Origin: Sabethes cyaneus
Lineage: Eukaryota; Arthropoda; Insecta; Diptera; Culicidae
Length of the DNA: 64,000 nt
Assembly: GCF_943734655.1 (NCBI RefSeq)
Contig: NC_071355.1
Location: 242,071,183 to 242,135,182 of the forward strand
Reading direction: 5' to 3'
The notes under the pieces are model-generated. The model was not told where the DNA came from. It saw only the letters and a list, made by a program, of their open reading frames with translations, and did not search any database. Numbering within the stretch: the first letter of the stretch is position 1; every line of letters begins with the position of its first letter. Position numbers and translations under genes: made by a program. Positions 35,446 to 46,858 of this stretch are shown one piece after another.

Positions 35446-37199
35446 TAGTTTGGAATCGTATTGGATTGGAATTAAAATGAATTATGATTGGAATTAGATC
35501 GAATTTTGACTGGATTACGATAGGATTTTGTATTTTTGAGTATTGGAATTGAAATTAAATTGGATTTGGACTGGATTTGGCTAGGATTAAAAATCGATCG
35601 GATTTCAATCGGATCGGATTTGGTTAAATTAGGATTGTGTTTTGAATAGATTTGCATCGAATTTGGATTGGAGCCAAACTAAATAGAGTTTTAAATGGTT
35701 TTGAATTAGATAATGGATTTGTTTTGTATTTTGATCGGACTTGGTTGGGAATCGGTTTGGATTGGATTTGGACTTTGGTTTTTGAATGGATTTAGATTTA
35801 ATTTGGACTGGATTTAAAAAGGTTTTAATTATATTTGGTTTTATGTTATAGTAGATGGAGTATATTTCAGTTATACTTGTGATGAATTTGGTTTGAAATC
35901 GCGATGAATTGGATTTGAAATAGATTTTGATTAAATGTAGATCGATTAATTGGATGTGGAATGGATTCTGAATGGACTTAGATGGGATTTTTATAGCACT
36001 TGGATTGCTTTCCGGTGCGATTTGGATGAGATTTGAGTTGGTTTAGATTGGAACCGTATTGGATTGGATACGGAATAGATTATGGTTGGATTTGGATAAG
36101 ATTTTTATTTGATTTTTGTTGGATTTAGATTGGATTTCGACTAGATTTGGATTGGTACTGGGTTTGATTGGATGTGAAACTATGGTTTGATTCGGACTGA
36201 ATTTCAATTGGATTTGGATGAGATTTAGATCGCATTTGAAAATGATTTGAATTGGATTATGATTTAAACCGAATTGAATTGAATATAGAATTGTTATGGC
36301 TGGATTTGGATTGGATTTTAATTTTATTTGTATAGCATTAAGATGAGTTTTGGATTGGATATGAGTTGAATTGGATTTCGACTGGATGGGATTTGGATAG
36401 GATTTGGATGGTGTTTGAAAGGGATTTGGATGGAATTTCGATCGGATTTGAAGTGGATTGGCTTAGAACTAAACTTTGATTAAATTTGGATTAAAGTTGG
36501 ATTGGTTCAGATTAAAAATGAATTTTGATTGGATTTCGAATAGAATGGATGATGATTGAAGTTGGATTGGATTTAGTGTGGATTTGAATTGAATTCTTTT
36601 TTGTGATTGGATTGGATTTCATGGAACTTTAATTGGATTTAGGTTGTAATCGAAATGAATTTCAATCGGATTTGGATTGGATTTGATTTTGATTTCGATC
36701 GCATTCGGACTGGATTTTGGTTGGATCGGATTAGATTTTGATTTGAGTATTGGATAAGATCTGGAATAGATCTTGGTTGGATTTGATTAAGATTAATAGG
36801 GTGTAAATTGGATTTCGATCGATTTGGATTGGGTTTTTATTGGATATGGATCTGACTTGGTTTGAATAAAATGAATTATTGAATAAAATATGATTTGGAT
36901 TGGAATTGAATGGAATTTCGATCGGACGTAGATTGGATCAGATTAGGATTGGGATTTAGTTTGGAACCGGATTGGATTGCATTTTAAATGGTTCTTGGTA
37001 GGAATTGAACTGAACATTGATCGTATTTGGATTGCATTTTGATTGTACTTAACATTGGTATTGAAGTGAATTCGGATAGGATTTTCATTGGAATTCAATC
37101 AGATCGGGTTTAAATTAAATTAGTATCGCGTTGTGAACCGATTCCGATCGGATTTGGATTGAATTGCATTTTAAATGGATTGGATTTGGCTCAATTAGT

Positions 37200-38222
37200 G
37201 ATGTCTACGTTCAGTTGTCTACGTTACTGAATAAAAACTAATGTTCCATGCAAAATGACTACCTTGGAATGTGTCATAAAAATGAAATAAAACTGTCGCA
37301 AACCATCAGATATTTTTTACCCTAGTGAGCTTCAATTTATCTACTTTATAGCATAGAAAAACCAGCGTGAATGGCTTGTGGAAAAAAAGATTCCCAGCAG
37401 CTCAAGTTTAAATCACTCCAACGGAATAGGTCCACCCACGGTCACCCGAAATGGGATTTTTGCGGTTACTATTATAACTCGGAGCCCAATTCGTTTCGGT
37501 TATCTTTTCCGTTGGACGGAATCGAGAACGAAAAATAAATTTACCTTCCAGTTGGACTAGACTAGGTAGTAGGTAAATCGTAGAAGCAAACTTTATTCTG
37601 TATACTTTTTTTTATTTCTTTCCTCTCTAGAGAATCATGGACTGAGGAGGAAAGTAGAAACTGCCGTGTGCCGGGTTTCCACTTCAACCAGCATATGGGC
37701 CGGAATGAAACACCACCCCGGACGGAGCCGGAAGGACGGACTTTTGTGGCGGTAATTATTATGTGTCCCGGGGGAACCATTCACTGACTTCGTCCGGGGC
37801 GGCGTTGAGCAAATTTGGTGGAGAATTTTCATCGCCAGTTGGAGCTGATAATTTCGGTTCGGAACAAAAAGAGCTTACAGAAACAGGAAATTAGTTCGCC
37901 GCGCCGTGGTGGTTACTTCTTGCTAGCCCAGTTTTGTTCTACCTAATGACAATTAAAATTAATTCAAATTGTGTTACAATGGAATGAACCAATTTGATTG
38001 TGTTGTTTAAATTGTGTTAGCTTGGTTGGTTGTTGGTTGGTTATCATCGTTGTGCTTTACTTGATCGTATAGTACAGCCGTTTGAGGCTAACTTTGGCCA
38101 TCTGGTGTCCTTCGAGACGAAGCACTTGAATCTTTGCAACTTGAGACTACAAACAATAAATCGTTTCACATTGAAGGGAAGTGAGTGATTAAAAATCAAA
38201 CAACGAGTGAACAAAAACTTAC
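37200..38222. other. Intronic DNA of the GPCR gene
   Basis: No further gene or clear transposon is seen between the minisatellite and the TM6-TM7 exon. Small minus-strand frames near 37562-37832 have no domain. Confidence 0.45.
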
Positions 38223-38394
38223 CTGCGGTTGACAGCCGACGACAATGAAAATGAAGACCCCTTGCAGTGCGTTGATCAGATCCGTCACCAGCCAGATGTA
38301 ATCGGGACCGCCAAACACCCAGGAGGCCACGTCGGCGACCCAGGTGACGCCCATCACCACCACCAGCTTCATGCAGACTCGACCGAGGGCGGCA
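38223..38394 (-). CDS. Methuselah-like GPCR, exon with TM6 and TM7
   Basis: On the minus strand, acceptor CTTACAG/TGCC at 38394 and donor CAG/GTAAGT below 38223 bound a 172-bp exon. Its first base completes the Arg codon split from the previous exon; it ends in phase 0. The 57 residues give TM6 (MKLVVVMGVTWVADVASWVF), a short extracellular loop (GGPDY) and TM7 (VTDLINALQGVFIFIVVGC) followed by QPQ. The NALQGVFIF motif in TM7 and MGVTW in TM6 are hallmarks of methuselah/secretin-class receptors. Confidence 0.9.
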
Positions 38395-39270
38395 CTGTAA
38401 GAGGGAGAAGAAACCAGACCGCGGCTAGTAGTGTTGTTGGGTTGAGTTGAGCAGTTGCAGTTGCACACAGGTGGTTGCAGTTGGTTTCGGTTTCGGTTTC
38501 GATTTCGATTTCGATTGCGGGGTTGTTTGTTTCCACGTGTTGTGGTGACGATCCACACACGCGGCGGGGTTACAGGTTTTGTTTTGGTACGCATTCCAGA
38601 CGGAACAGAAGAAGAGCAAAACCAAGAAACGGAAGAGAGAAAGAATGCAACAGAACAGAAAAGGCATTAGTAGCAAAGCAACATGCTGCTGGGTACATGC
38701 AGTGGGTGGTGAAAGTTGGGTGATGAATGTTGTTGGGATTGAACATACTAGGTTAATGGGTGCAAATTTTATTTGGCTAAAAGATGTTGAAATTATCTAA
38801 ATTAAGTAATGCAGGAATATTTACATTAGCATTCAAAATACGACTACAACTAAAAAATCTATTTTCAAGTAAGTATTTCGGCAGCATTGTTCAACGCTCA
38901 TATAGACAATTTTCATTAGTTTAATATATGAGAGAATGGACGAAAATCAAGGAAAGTTATAGCTAGAATCAATAAGGGATAGTATTTCATTTTTAAATTG
39001 ATTGCAGATCCTCCCCGCCAATGTAATGTAAGTCTACTTCTCCAAAAATGGTCAAGATTTTTAGATGAAACGAATTACTTTTTTTGTTTTAATGGATTTT
39101 TTAAATATGGAGTAGAGAGTATCGAAATAAGCAAATGAATTGATTTTGTGTTTATAATAATTTACTTTTTCATTAAAATATTAATAGAAATACACCGTTC
39201 ATTGCATGGAAAGTGTGATACGTATACGAGGAATGATAGATTTGGGGGAATAAAACAAAATTAGGTATTA
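38395..39270. other. Intronic DNA with a hexanucleotide run
   Basis: A GGTTTC/GATTTC run (about 38480-38518) lies 90 bp upstream of the TM6-TM7 exon in the transcript sense. Overlapping short frames on both strands here are by-products of composition. No other element is recognised. Confidence 0.5.
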
Positions 39271-39274
39271 GACT

Positions 39275-39525
39275 ACCTAATATAGCGAGCGGCAATAGTT
39301 TAGTGAGTAAAACATTCGGGTACCCCTGAAGTTTTTGGAACGTCTTAGTGGAATACCAATCATGACATTGAAGAAAACTGTTTCCGATTGAATTCCACTA
39401 TTAATTTTATTCTCGACAGATATGTATGCAGGCTCCATCAGTGTCTTAGTGTTTGAAAACAGACACTGATTATTTTCAAGAATCGGGTAGCAAGCGAAAG
39501 AGCGTTGTCATTGCACAACCCGAAT
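39275..39525 (+). repeat. tRNA-like repeat interrupted in its anticodon arm
   Basis: The flank and 5' half (ATTAGACTACCTAA, GCGGCAATAGTTTAGTGAGT, AAAACATTCGG) match the intact tRNA-like unit at 45188-45285. The 3' half (GCAAGCGAAAGAGCGTTGTC, ATTGCACAACCC) follows only after about 165 bp of foreign sequence. TCGGGTA is repeated at both junctions (about 39317-39323 and 39484-39490), suggesting a small insertion with a 7-bp duplication. The insert holds a hairpin TCAGTGTC...GACACTGA near 39437-39470. The T-arm is degraded. Confidence 0.6.
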
Positions 39526-39532
39526 CCGACCC

Positions 39533-40770
39533 GTGACCTTTACAGGGAAGACTGAGGTAACGGAAGACCGATGCGTTGAACTGCTAGCAATCCCGCTATG
39601 TTGTTATTTCAACAAGTCTTTTGCACAAGGAATATGCAAGGGGTCTTTTATGTTTCCGGTATTGAAATCCGGGGACAGGCAGAACGTTAGAAATTTCCGT
39701 GGTATTCCAAGTTACGATTATAGTTTCATCATATTCATATTGCAATTTTCATGACCAATTTTTGGTCATAAAAGCCATAATAAGAGTATAATCAAACCCA
39801 AATTGTTACATGGGATCATTAGTTTGTCGGCTGGTTCTAAGCTATTTGAGATTATAGTGAGTGACATCATTCTCTCCCGTACTAAGAATTACATCTCTAC
39901 CTTTCAACATGGATTCGTCCCAGGTCGCTGCGTTTCTACTAACTTGTTAGAGTTTACTTTATCGTGTATATCACATTATGGAGCAGAAGGCACAAATTGA
40001 TGTCATATACACTGATCTAAACGCAGCTAAAATATCGCAACTTGGTGGTTCTTGTCGATTCGTTTAATGGTTGTTCAGGAGTTCCGCAGGGAAGCAACAT
40101 GGGACCCCTGTTATTTATGCTGTTTTTCAACGATGTCATCTTTTTACTCGCATCTGGCTGCAAATTGGCGCAAGCAGTTCGAACCATAGACGATTGTCAA
40201 CATTTACAGGCCATGCTGAATGATTTCTTTGATTGGTGACGAAGAAACTGGCTCGTAATCAGTATTGCCAAGTGTGAGGTTATGACGTTTCACCGCATTT
40301 TAAAGCCTGTTTTGTTCGATTATCATGTCGACGGATTGCAGCTAAGAAGAGTCGACCATGTAAGTGACCTCAGTGTTCTTTTTGATGCAAAGCTCACTTA
40401 CATCACGTTGCATTGATATCAAGAGCCACACGCCAGCTTGGTTTTAACTCAATAACCCGCGTTACTCTCTAGTTCGTTCAATACTGGAAAACTGCAATTT
40501 GGTTTGGTTTCCACATCAGTTGACCGGAATTACCTCGCATTACGTGAGCTTCTCTGGTGTGACCCCGTTAACCTGCCAGTGTATCCTGATCGCTACCATC
40601 TACTAGGAATTAATACACTCGAGTGCCGTCGAAAATGGCAACAAGCAATTTTTATAGTAAAACTGATGAATGGTAATATTGATTCACCGACGCTTCTGTT
40701 TCTCTTGAACTTTCGCGCTTCTCAACGTGCTCTCCGTTCAACTGGTTTGCTACAAACAGCTTAGCAATAG
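39533..40770 (+). pseudogene. Decayed Jockey-like reverse transcriptase
   Basis: Ordered plus-strand frames read through an RT gene: 39533-39754 with MFPVLKSGDRQNVRNFRGI (fingers), 39803-40000 with LSAGSKLFE and STFQHGFVPGRCVSTNLLEF (palm entry), and 40042-40239 with GCSGVPQGSNMGPLLFMLFF and LQAMLNDFFDW. Frame 40504-40764 has the C-terminal LRELLWCDPVNLP region. The catalytic Asp pair is not visible in frame, and there are frameshifts and stops. A short unrelated segment separates the first two pieces (about 39755-39800), so a small insertion is possible. Confidence 0.8.
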
Positions 40771-41270
40771 AGCAATTATTTAATTTCAATGAATCAACGC
40801 AGAAATTCGTCACGGAGTTAAAAGGATCGAATATCTTGTAAATTTGATGCATACTTATTAGGACTTTAAAAATTCAGATAAATGTTTTATAAGAAATACG
40901 AAACAAGAAAAAACACGATTTAATTGACGAGGTCACTCTAAGAATCAATTCGGTAACAATTCTTGCTGACTTACTCTCAAAACGTATGGGGACTATACTC
41001 TAGTATTGACGTTTCTTTTCGATGAAATGAGGAAATTTATTTATGCGCAATAATCAAAAAACTGTTTAAAGCCATCTTATGAAAAATCTTGCTTCTGTGT
41101 CACACCTATCAGTTGTGATCCACTGTTCAAGTTTAATTTCCAAAATTTATTCATTCTATTCTTCGATATTTTGAAAAGGGGATGGCTTGGAGGAGTCCAA
41201 AATCGTTGTCCGATGCTACGCTGTAATCGAAAATGACTTTCTATAGTTCATAGTTCTATAGTATGAATCT
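40771..41270. other. Unassigned intronic stretch
   Basis: No gene or familiar repeat is seen between the RT relic and the SINE. Confidence 0.4.
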
Positions 41271-41450
41271 GACCGCCCAGTTATAGCTTCTAGGTACGAT
41301 GCTGGTATAATAAGCCGGTCGTCGTATGTTTGAATCTCGGCTAGGCGGTGCTGTTAGAGTCGGTAGTATGATCGTTGCACTACCCCTGTAATTTTCCTGT
41401 ACTTTAATAACAGAAGTCTGCGAAGTTGGTCGATAAAGAAGGTACTTCTG
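41271..41450 (+). mobile_element. tRNA-headed SINE, near full head and body
   Basis: It matches the SINE at 2639: GGTACGATGCTGGTATAATA, GCCGGTCGTCGTATGTTTGA (B-box region), the CTACCCCTGTAATTTTCCTG body and GTCGATAAAGAAGG. It lacks the AAGGCTTTGCTTT tail. Confidence 0.75.
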
Positions 41451-41750
41451 CAGTTTTTCCATATATTTTGAAAATTTTCGAGACTTTCGTTCAACTCAAA
41501 ACGAACGGCTCTAGCGTTTCATATTTTAATAACTGGAATTGTTCATGAACTTGCAAACGAAAAACATATTCAAAACAATTGGGTTATCAATTTTTCCCGA
41601 AAACTAAAGAAGATTTTCCGACTTGTTCGAACATCGTTTATTTGAAAAGTTCGTAACTCTTAAACTATGATTTTTTTTGTCCATTATCTACTTTTCAATG
41701 ATTAAAATTTCCCCCTAGAGTTTTTTTGTAACTGACCTATAGTCGAAGCT

Positions 41751-42300
41751 ATGGATCCACAAACTTCGGACGAGGTTAACAAAGAAGCTACAGAAATGAA
41801 AAACGGTAAAGTAGATGGAGAGGATGGCATCCCCGCCGAACTTTTGAAAGTTGGGAGCAAACGGCTGTATTGTGCAATCCAAAGGTATGGACGGAGCAGG
41901 AACTACCTACGAACTGGTTGGAAGGTCTCATATGCGCTATTTACAACAAGAGCCATAGACCCGAATGCAGCAATCAACGGAGCATTACTCTCCTCAATTC
42001 TGCATACAAAATTCTTTCCTTGACCTGTTTAATAGACTGAGGCCGTTACAGGAAACCTTTGTTTGTGGATACTAATTCAATCTGCAACATTTGTTTATAG
42101 AACTCAAGGCGGCGTACGATCCAGTTAAACGAAATGCGAAATGAGTTGTGACGGATTACGCCTGAACATGATTTTCCACTTGCTTAATGGTTGAAAATCA
42201 AACGCCAGAATGTGCAGGTGAGATATCGAATTCGTTTGAGACGTTTGTAACCAGTGACCGTATGGCAACCAAAGAATGCCGAGAATAACGCGAGTAGCTC
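41751..42300 (+). pseudogene. RTE-like RT fragment, 5' part
   Basis: Frame 41751-42023 reads EMKNGKVDGEDGIPAELLKV and GSKRLYCAIQR, the RT entry also present at 23533. Out-of-frame text continues to ELKAAYDP near 42100 and to a FETFVTS-like stretch near 42226-42246. The sequence then breaks off. The next part of the same protein (DGLKQGDGLSNLLLSIALEG) appears at about 44698, so this may be one element split by later insertions. Confidence 0.75.
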
Positions 42301-42341
42301 GTTTTGAATTGTAAAAATGCCAAGAAATTAGTTTTCATTGG

Positions 42342-42679
42342 CAGGGATGGTTCGATCAATTTGAGTCAATTTTGATTCACTTGACAGTACCGTCTCAGCC
42401 GAGCCAAATATGACAAAGTTATATATGGGACATTTGTAATTATAATCTACAATTTTTCTGAACTCATCAATGACTAAATCAACGTTCATTTAGTCTCTAT
42501 TAAGATATTAGCATTGTAGCGCCGTAACTACAAAAGATACAGCAAAACTTTATTCTGCAATATTATAGTTAATAGCCTGTTCTACAAATGTCCTACATAT
42601 AACTTTGTCATATTTGGCCTCATTAAGACGGTACTGTTAAATGAATCAGAATTGAGTCAAAGTGATCGAACCATCCCTG
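42342..42679. mobile_element. Palindromic hAT-type MITE, family 2, copy B
   Basis: It has the same ends as 11911-12302 (CAGGGATGGTTCGATCA...CCATCCCTG) and the same interior. It is 338 bp, with about 50 bp missing from the left half near 42470. The flanking 8-bp repeats are TTCATTGG (42334-42341) and GTCATTGG (42680-42687), 7 of 8 matching. Confidence 0.85.
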
Positions 42680-42990
42680 GTCATTGGTCACTTTAAAAAA
42701 TCCCACAAACGGTTTTGAAATTCGCAGAAGCGATGACAACTGGTTTCACCTTAAAGTGAAGAAACCGTAAAGCTGAAAAGTTAAAATTGAAAAGCGAAAG
42801 AGTAGAGAGGAGAATCGTGCCGGATACATTGGTCGTTCAGGTAAAATAATAAGCCGGATTTGAGCGAAAAAAAGCCTCCAACTGACGCCCACCCTCCTTT
42901 TTCTATTTCCCCCCATTGTGCTTACAGGACCTCTTTGTATATCTCGTATTATACCTCATCTGTATACGCTAATGAGGATCATTCCGATCC

Positions 42991-43135
42991 GGTGGCCCGG
43001 TCGCTACAGTCAGTGGGATTGTTGAACTAGCCCCGTAACTGTCCAGTAAGTACTCTAACGGCCGGCTGTGCAATCTGTCGATAAAGAAGGGTCAAGTCTT
43101 AAAAAGATGTTTAGGCCCAAGGCTTTGCTTTTTTA
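42991..43135 (+). mobile_element. SINE body and tail fragment
   Basis: The sequence from about 42991 reads a diverged SINE body, then CTAGCCCCGTAACTGTCC, CTGTCGATAAAGAAGGGTCA and the tail CCCAAGGCTTTGCTTTTTT. The tRNA-like head is missing. It supplies the consensus tail that explains the split copy at 2639-3487. Confidence 0.7.
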
Positions 43136-43355
43136 AGTGTGGAGTACGAGGAACGTCGATCGACGCCCAAACGCATCCTCCCAACATGCAGAAGGGAAAG
43201 CGGCGTCGGTGTTCGGAAGTTGCGAAAGTTGCGGTTGTAGGCGACTGCGAACGGAAAAGAAGCCCCGAAGTGAAAGAAAAAGTGTTAAAGAGGTAGGAGA
43301 CAGGCAGTAAGAAAGTGGGAAGAATAAAGTGTCATTCCACATGTTTTCTTGTCCG

Positions 43356-43408
43356 GTTCGCTTCGAGGTACGATGCTCATCTTACAAGCCAGTTGTTGTA
43401 TGTTCAAA
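43356..43408 (+). mobile_element. SINE head fragment
   Basis: GAGGTACGATGCTCATCTTA and CAAGCCAGTTGTTGTATGTT match the tRNA-like SINE head. It stops abruptly at about 43408 where the module-built element starts. A SINE tail resumes at about 44488, so the element probably landed in this SINE with loss of its middle. Confidence 0.65.
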
Positions 43409-44487
43409 GTTTTTCGGTTTTTCGGTTGTTTTTCGGCAAAGTTATAGAAAATATAAAGGCAAACAACTTTGCTAAAGATATGACATTTCTATCTCAATCG
43501 AGTGTAGAGTAATAGAGCATTTTCTTTGGAAATTCTTTAAAAATTAGTTTTCCATTCTTAGCATATGTTGGTTGCCTTTTACAAGAATATATTGTTCTAG
43601 GCGATTATTGATGGATTCAAAATAGACGTTTTTGTAGAAGATTGCAAATCTCTAGAACCTTTCCTTACAAACTTATCGCTTTTGGCTCGCGAAGTTATAG
43701 AAAAAAAAGCTTAAATAGCCGATAGCTTTGTCAGAAAAGGTCCTAGAGATTTGCAATCTTCTGCAAAAACATGTGTTTGAGTCCTTCAAAAAACGCCTAG
43801 AACCATATACCTCTGTAAAATGTAACCAACATACGCTAAATATGGAAAACTTATTTTTAAAGAATTTCCAAAGAAAATGCTCTATAGCTCTGCACTCGAT
43901 AGAGATATAAATGTCATTTCTTTAGTAAAGTTGTTTGCTTTTGTATTTTCTATAACATTGCCGAAGAAACCATGTGTCGTATTGCCTCATTTTGGCCCAT
44001 GGGCTCGTGAAACTATGGAAATTTAAAGCTTGAATATGCGCTAACTTAGCAAGTAAGGGTCCAAGCGATTTTCAGTCTTCTAGAAAAACGTGTATTTTGA
44101 GCGCTTCGATAATTGCCTAGAACATTATATTCTTGTAAAACGCAACTAAGAAATGCTAAATATGAAAAACCAATTTTTGAAGAAGTTTTAAAGAAAGCCC
44201 TATAGTTCAGCACTCGATAAAGATAGAAATTTTATTTCTTCGGCAAAGTTGCTTCATTTTACATTATTTACAACTTTGCTGAAGAAACTATGTCTATATT
44301 TCCTAATACAAAATTATTTCCTAATGCAAAGTTATTTTTTTATTTTCATTATAGTAAGCAATGACTCAATTTTGACAATTTTAGATTAAGGGATATTCAT
44401 ACAAACAAAAGTGCTGAATTAAATGATAAAATGAAGACATAAGAAACTAGGAAAAAAGTTCCACTTTTCGCCCTTTTGGACTACTGT
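43409..44487 (-). mobile_element. Module-built repeat, copy 1 (forward, reverse, reverse)
   Basis: A ~270-bp module (CGGCAAAGTTATAGAAAATA, then TTTCTATCTC.ATCGAGTG, TTTTCTTTGGAAATTCTTTA and TTGCAAATCTCTAG) occurs once forward (about 43430-43690) and twice inverted (about 43690-43975 and 44000-44300). A unique end follows with GGAAAAAAGTTCCACTTTTC and CCCTTTTGGACTACTGT. The complement of this arrangement equals that at 53960-55015. No protein is encoded; frame 43728-43910 is incidental. Confidence 0.75.
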
Positions 44488-44605
44488 ACACTGGCCCCGT
44501 ATCTTTCCTGTACTCTAATAGCCGGCTGCGAAGTCTCGAAGTCGATAAAGAAGGGTAATGTCTAAAGACGGTATAAACCCAAGGCTTTGCTTTTCTTTTG
44601 TCCGA
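44488..44605 (+). mobile_element. SINE body and tail fragment
   Basis: TGGCCCCGTATCTTTCCTGT, GCCGGCTGCGAAGTC, TCGATAAAGAAGGGT and AAACCCAAGGCTTTGCTTTT match the SINE. It is probably the second half of the copy whose head lies at 43356. Confidence 0.7.
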
Positions 44606-44689
44606 TAGTCAAGAGCGTAAGCCGACCCTGAGGCAGTGAAGAGGCGGGAGTCTCCGCATTGTTGTGCGTTTGCTCTACCCGCTAGTAAC

Positions 44690-45115
44690 ACGTTAGATGG
44701 TTTGAAGCAAGGCGACGGGCTATCGAATTTGCTGCTCAGTATTGCACTAGAAGGTGCTATTTGATGGGCAGACGTGGAAAGAAACGGTACTATCGGAATC
44801 ATCGGTGATAACCGCAGAGGTGTGGAAGAGGCGAACACACATCTTAAGAAAAAAGGCGCGAGGATAGGGCTTACAATAACTCTGTCCAAACGATGGGTCC
44901 AAAGTATACGATGGGTGGTAGAAAACGTAGTAACCCTTCGAGTGTTGGAACTACGATATACTCATTATGCTAATGCTAAATCGACAAATTAGAAGAAAAA
45001 GTGTGGCGCCCTAGAACAGCCGGTGTTTAGCATTTAGGTGTGACTGAAGAATGGCAACCCAAGACCGACAAACTTAGAGACATGTCCAAAATTCGACGCT
45101 CATTCGGTAATTGTT
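44690..45115 (+). pseudogene. RTE-like RT fragment, 3' part
   Basis: Plus-strand text reads LDGLKQGDGLSNLLLSIALE near 44698-44760. Frame 44774-44992 reads GTIGIIGDNRRGVEEANTHL and KKKGARIGLTI, matching DIIGINRRAVEEAF and ARLGLTI of the copy at 24060. The Asp-Asp catalytic motif between these blocks is deleted. It follows on from the fragment at 41751-42300. Confidence 0.75.
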
Positions 45116-45187
45116 TCGAAAAAGTAAAGTCAAAATAAAGTGCGTATACGGGAGCGATAGAATTGGAGAGTATGAAACAAGACTAGG

Positions 45188-45285
45188 TTAGGCATTAGAC
45201 TACCTAACGGGCGGCAGTAGTTTAGTGAGTAAAACATTCGGTTACCAACCGAAAGAGCGTGGGTGCGAGCCCCACCTGCCATTGC
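45188..45285 (+). tRNA. tRNA-like unit with Gly(ACC)-type anticodon loop; likely pseudo-tRNA or SINE head
   Basis: Bases 45211-45282 fold as a cloverleaf. The D-arm is GTTT/AAAC (45220-45223 with 45232-45235). The anticodon arm is TTCGG/CCGAA with loop TTACCAA, giving ACC at 45244-45246. The T-arm is GTGGG/CCCAC with loop TGCGAGC. The acceptor is GGCAG/CTGCC plus weaker outer pairs. A-box TAGTTTAGTGA and B-box GGTGCGAGCCC are close to consensus. A small hairpin GGTTAG...CTAAC precedes it. The flanks recur at 39240-39525, so it is a dispersed repeat, and Gly-ACC tRNAs are not normal in eukaryotes. Confidence 0.45.
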
Positions 45286-45299
45286 ACAACCCAGTATAT

Positions 45300-46858
45300 T
45301 TTTGGTCTGCATCGAAATTTTCCAGTTTATCTAATTAATCATGCTTCGCAGCCACTTCTTCGCCTTCCAAAATAAGATAAATTAGCTATAGCCGAAATAT
45401 ATGAATTTTGCTGGACATTACCATCAAGTATCGTTTAAACTTTCTCAACAGTCAAGGAAAAATACTTTCTAGAAAAAGTTTTTTCTAGAAAATCCACGGC
45501 AGCGGAAAACTTCAAAGAAAAGTCGAAAAAACTTTGTTTTCTAATACATATAAAATGGTCAATTCCTATTCTTCTGATGATCTACCGCCTACCATACCTG
45601 ATTTCAAAACAGTGTTAAACCAGCGCTTTTTATCTTCTACAAAGTATCCCGGTTAAAAATAAATTCATATTCAGTGATAGCGTAAAAATGGTAAAAATAT
45701 TAGATTGAAGTTCGTTTTGGGTGTTTATATTTAAACTTACGGCGCTTTGGGGGCACCTACTGAGTGTAGGGTTGTTCCAAAAATTAACACTTTTGACTTG
45801 AGACCTGTTTTCTACAAAATCATTACTTTGTTATAAATTACCCTATGCTTCAATTTGCACTCTTATATCTTATCGATTTAGTAGATGTTATACATCAACA
45901 TCAGAGTTTACAGCGCAAGTTGTCTCAAAATAAGAAATTTTACTAACCAGGTGGTAAAAACTTTTTGAAAAAGTATAACAACTTAAAATATTAAAGATCT
46001 CCCAAAAATGAAAATAGTTTGAACTGCGAAGAAATTTATCAAATGTTTAGAAGAAATGTAGAACAAATGAATGTAAAAATGGATACTCAGTAGTCACTGA
46101 CAAATGTACATAAATGAGAAAACAACAACGGTAGAAGGAACTTTTGAACTATTACAGTCTTAAAAATATCAAATATTCTTGCTAAAAAACGCCATGCTGG
46201 AAAACAATGTTGCTTGATATTTTCAAGACTGCAACAGTCGACAAAATCCGACTGAAGTACGTGAATTGTGAAATCATTTACAGTTTCACACAGATGATGC
46301 ACACAAAATGCGTTAAAATATTCTATCTATTTACAAACATGCATCGTTAGCGCCACGGTATGTACACAGCGAGGCATTGTTTCAAGCATCCACTCAGTAT
46401 ATCAGTATGTCGAACCCATGAATAATCGAATTCTCTTAGAAATAATCGTATAACCTATAAAACCGACACTCACTATTTTTTCGCTGGACTGGACGTACAA
46501 TCCAAACACACGATACGCGTTTTGCGGTTCCCAGAATAATCGAGAAATCATTAAACGGAAGCGTACATGGAAACAAGAAAACAAAAAAAGAAAAACAACA
46601 ACAATCAATGCCAAATATTGGTAACAATAGAAAGAGTAAAGCATTCATTTGCAAATGTGTAAAAATTCATTGAATAATGACATTTAAAAGATCAATCTAT
46701 TCTTAGTTGGGTGAACTAAAAAAATCATCATGCAGGTGCGCTGATAAACAAATAATATGGCAGGCAAATTAGTGCTAGAGGGCAAGGTGAGGGGACAGAC
46801 ATGACAATCGACAAAAAAGAAAAACAAACAATACTCTATCGGCGCGTTTGCAACTTAC
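45300..46858. other. Intronic DNA, nothing recognised
   Basis: No gene, RNA or clear transposon is seen. Minus-strand frames 46087-46302 and 46402-46644 have no known motif. Confidence 0.4.

Larger units (their letters stand above)
32340..37195. repeat. Large degenerate GGATTTGGATT minisatellite in GPCR intron
   Basis: About 4.9 kb of diverged tandem copies of an 11-bp unit close to GGATTTGGATT, with variants such as GGAACCGGATT and GGAATGGATTA. It fills most of the intron between the last two coding exons. Two non-satellite insertions interrupt it (about 34905-35187 and 35188-35445). Slightly longer sub-blocks recur (for example GGATTGGATGTGGAATGGAT near 33250 and 34370), showing higher-order duplication. 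Open frames across it translate to Trp/Ile/Gly or Asn/Pro/Ser repeats and are artefacts. Confidence 0.9.

Noticed and set aside
32324..35657. Asn/Pro/Ser- and Trp/Ile-rich frames across the intron repeat
   Set aside because: They are artefacts of an 11-bp repeat read in three frames; no coding constraint is visible.
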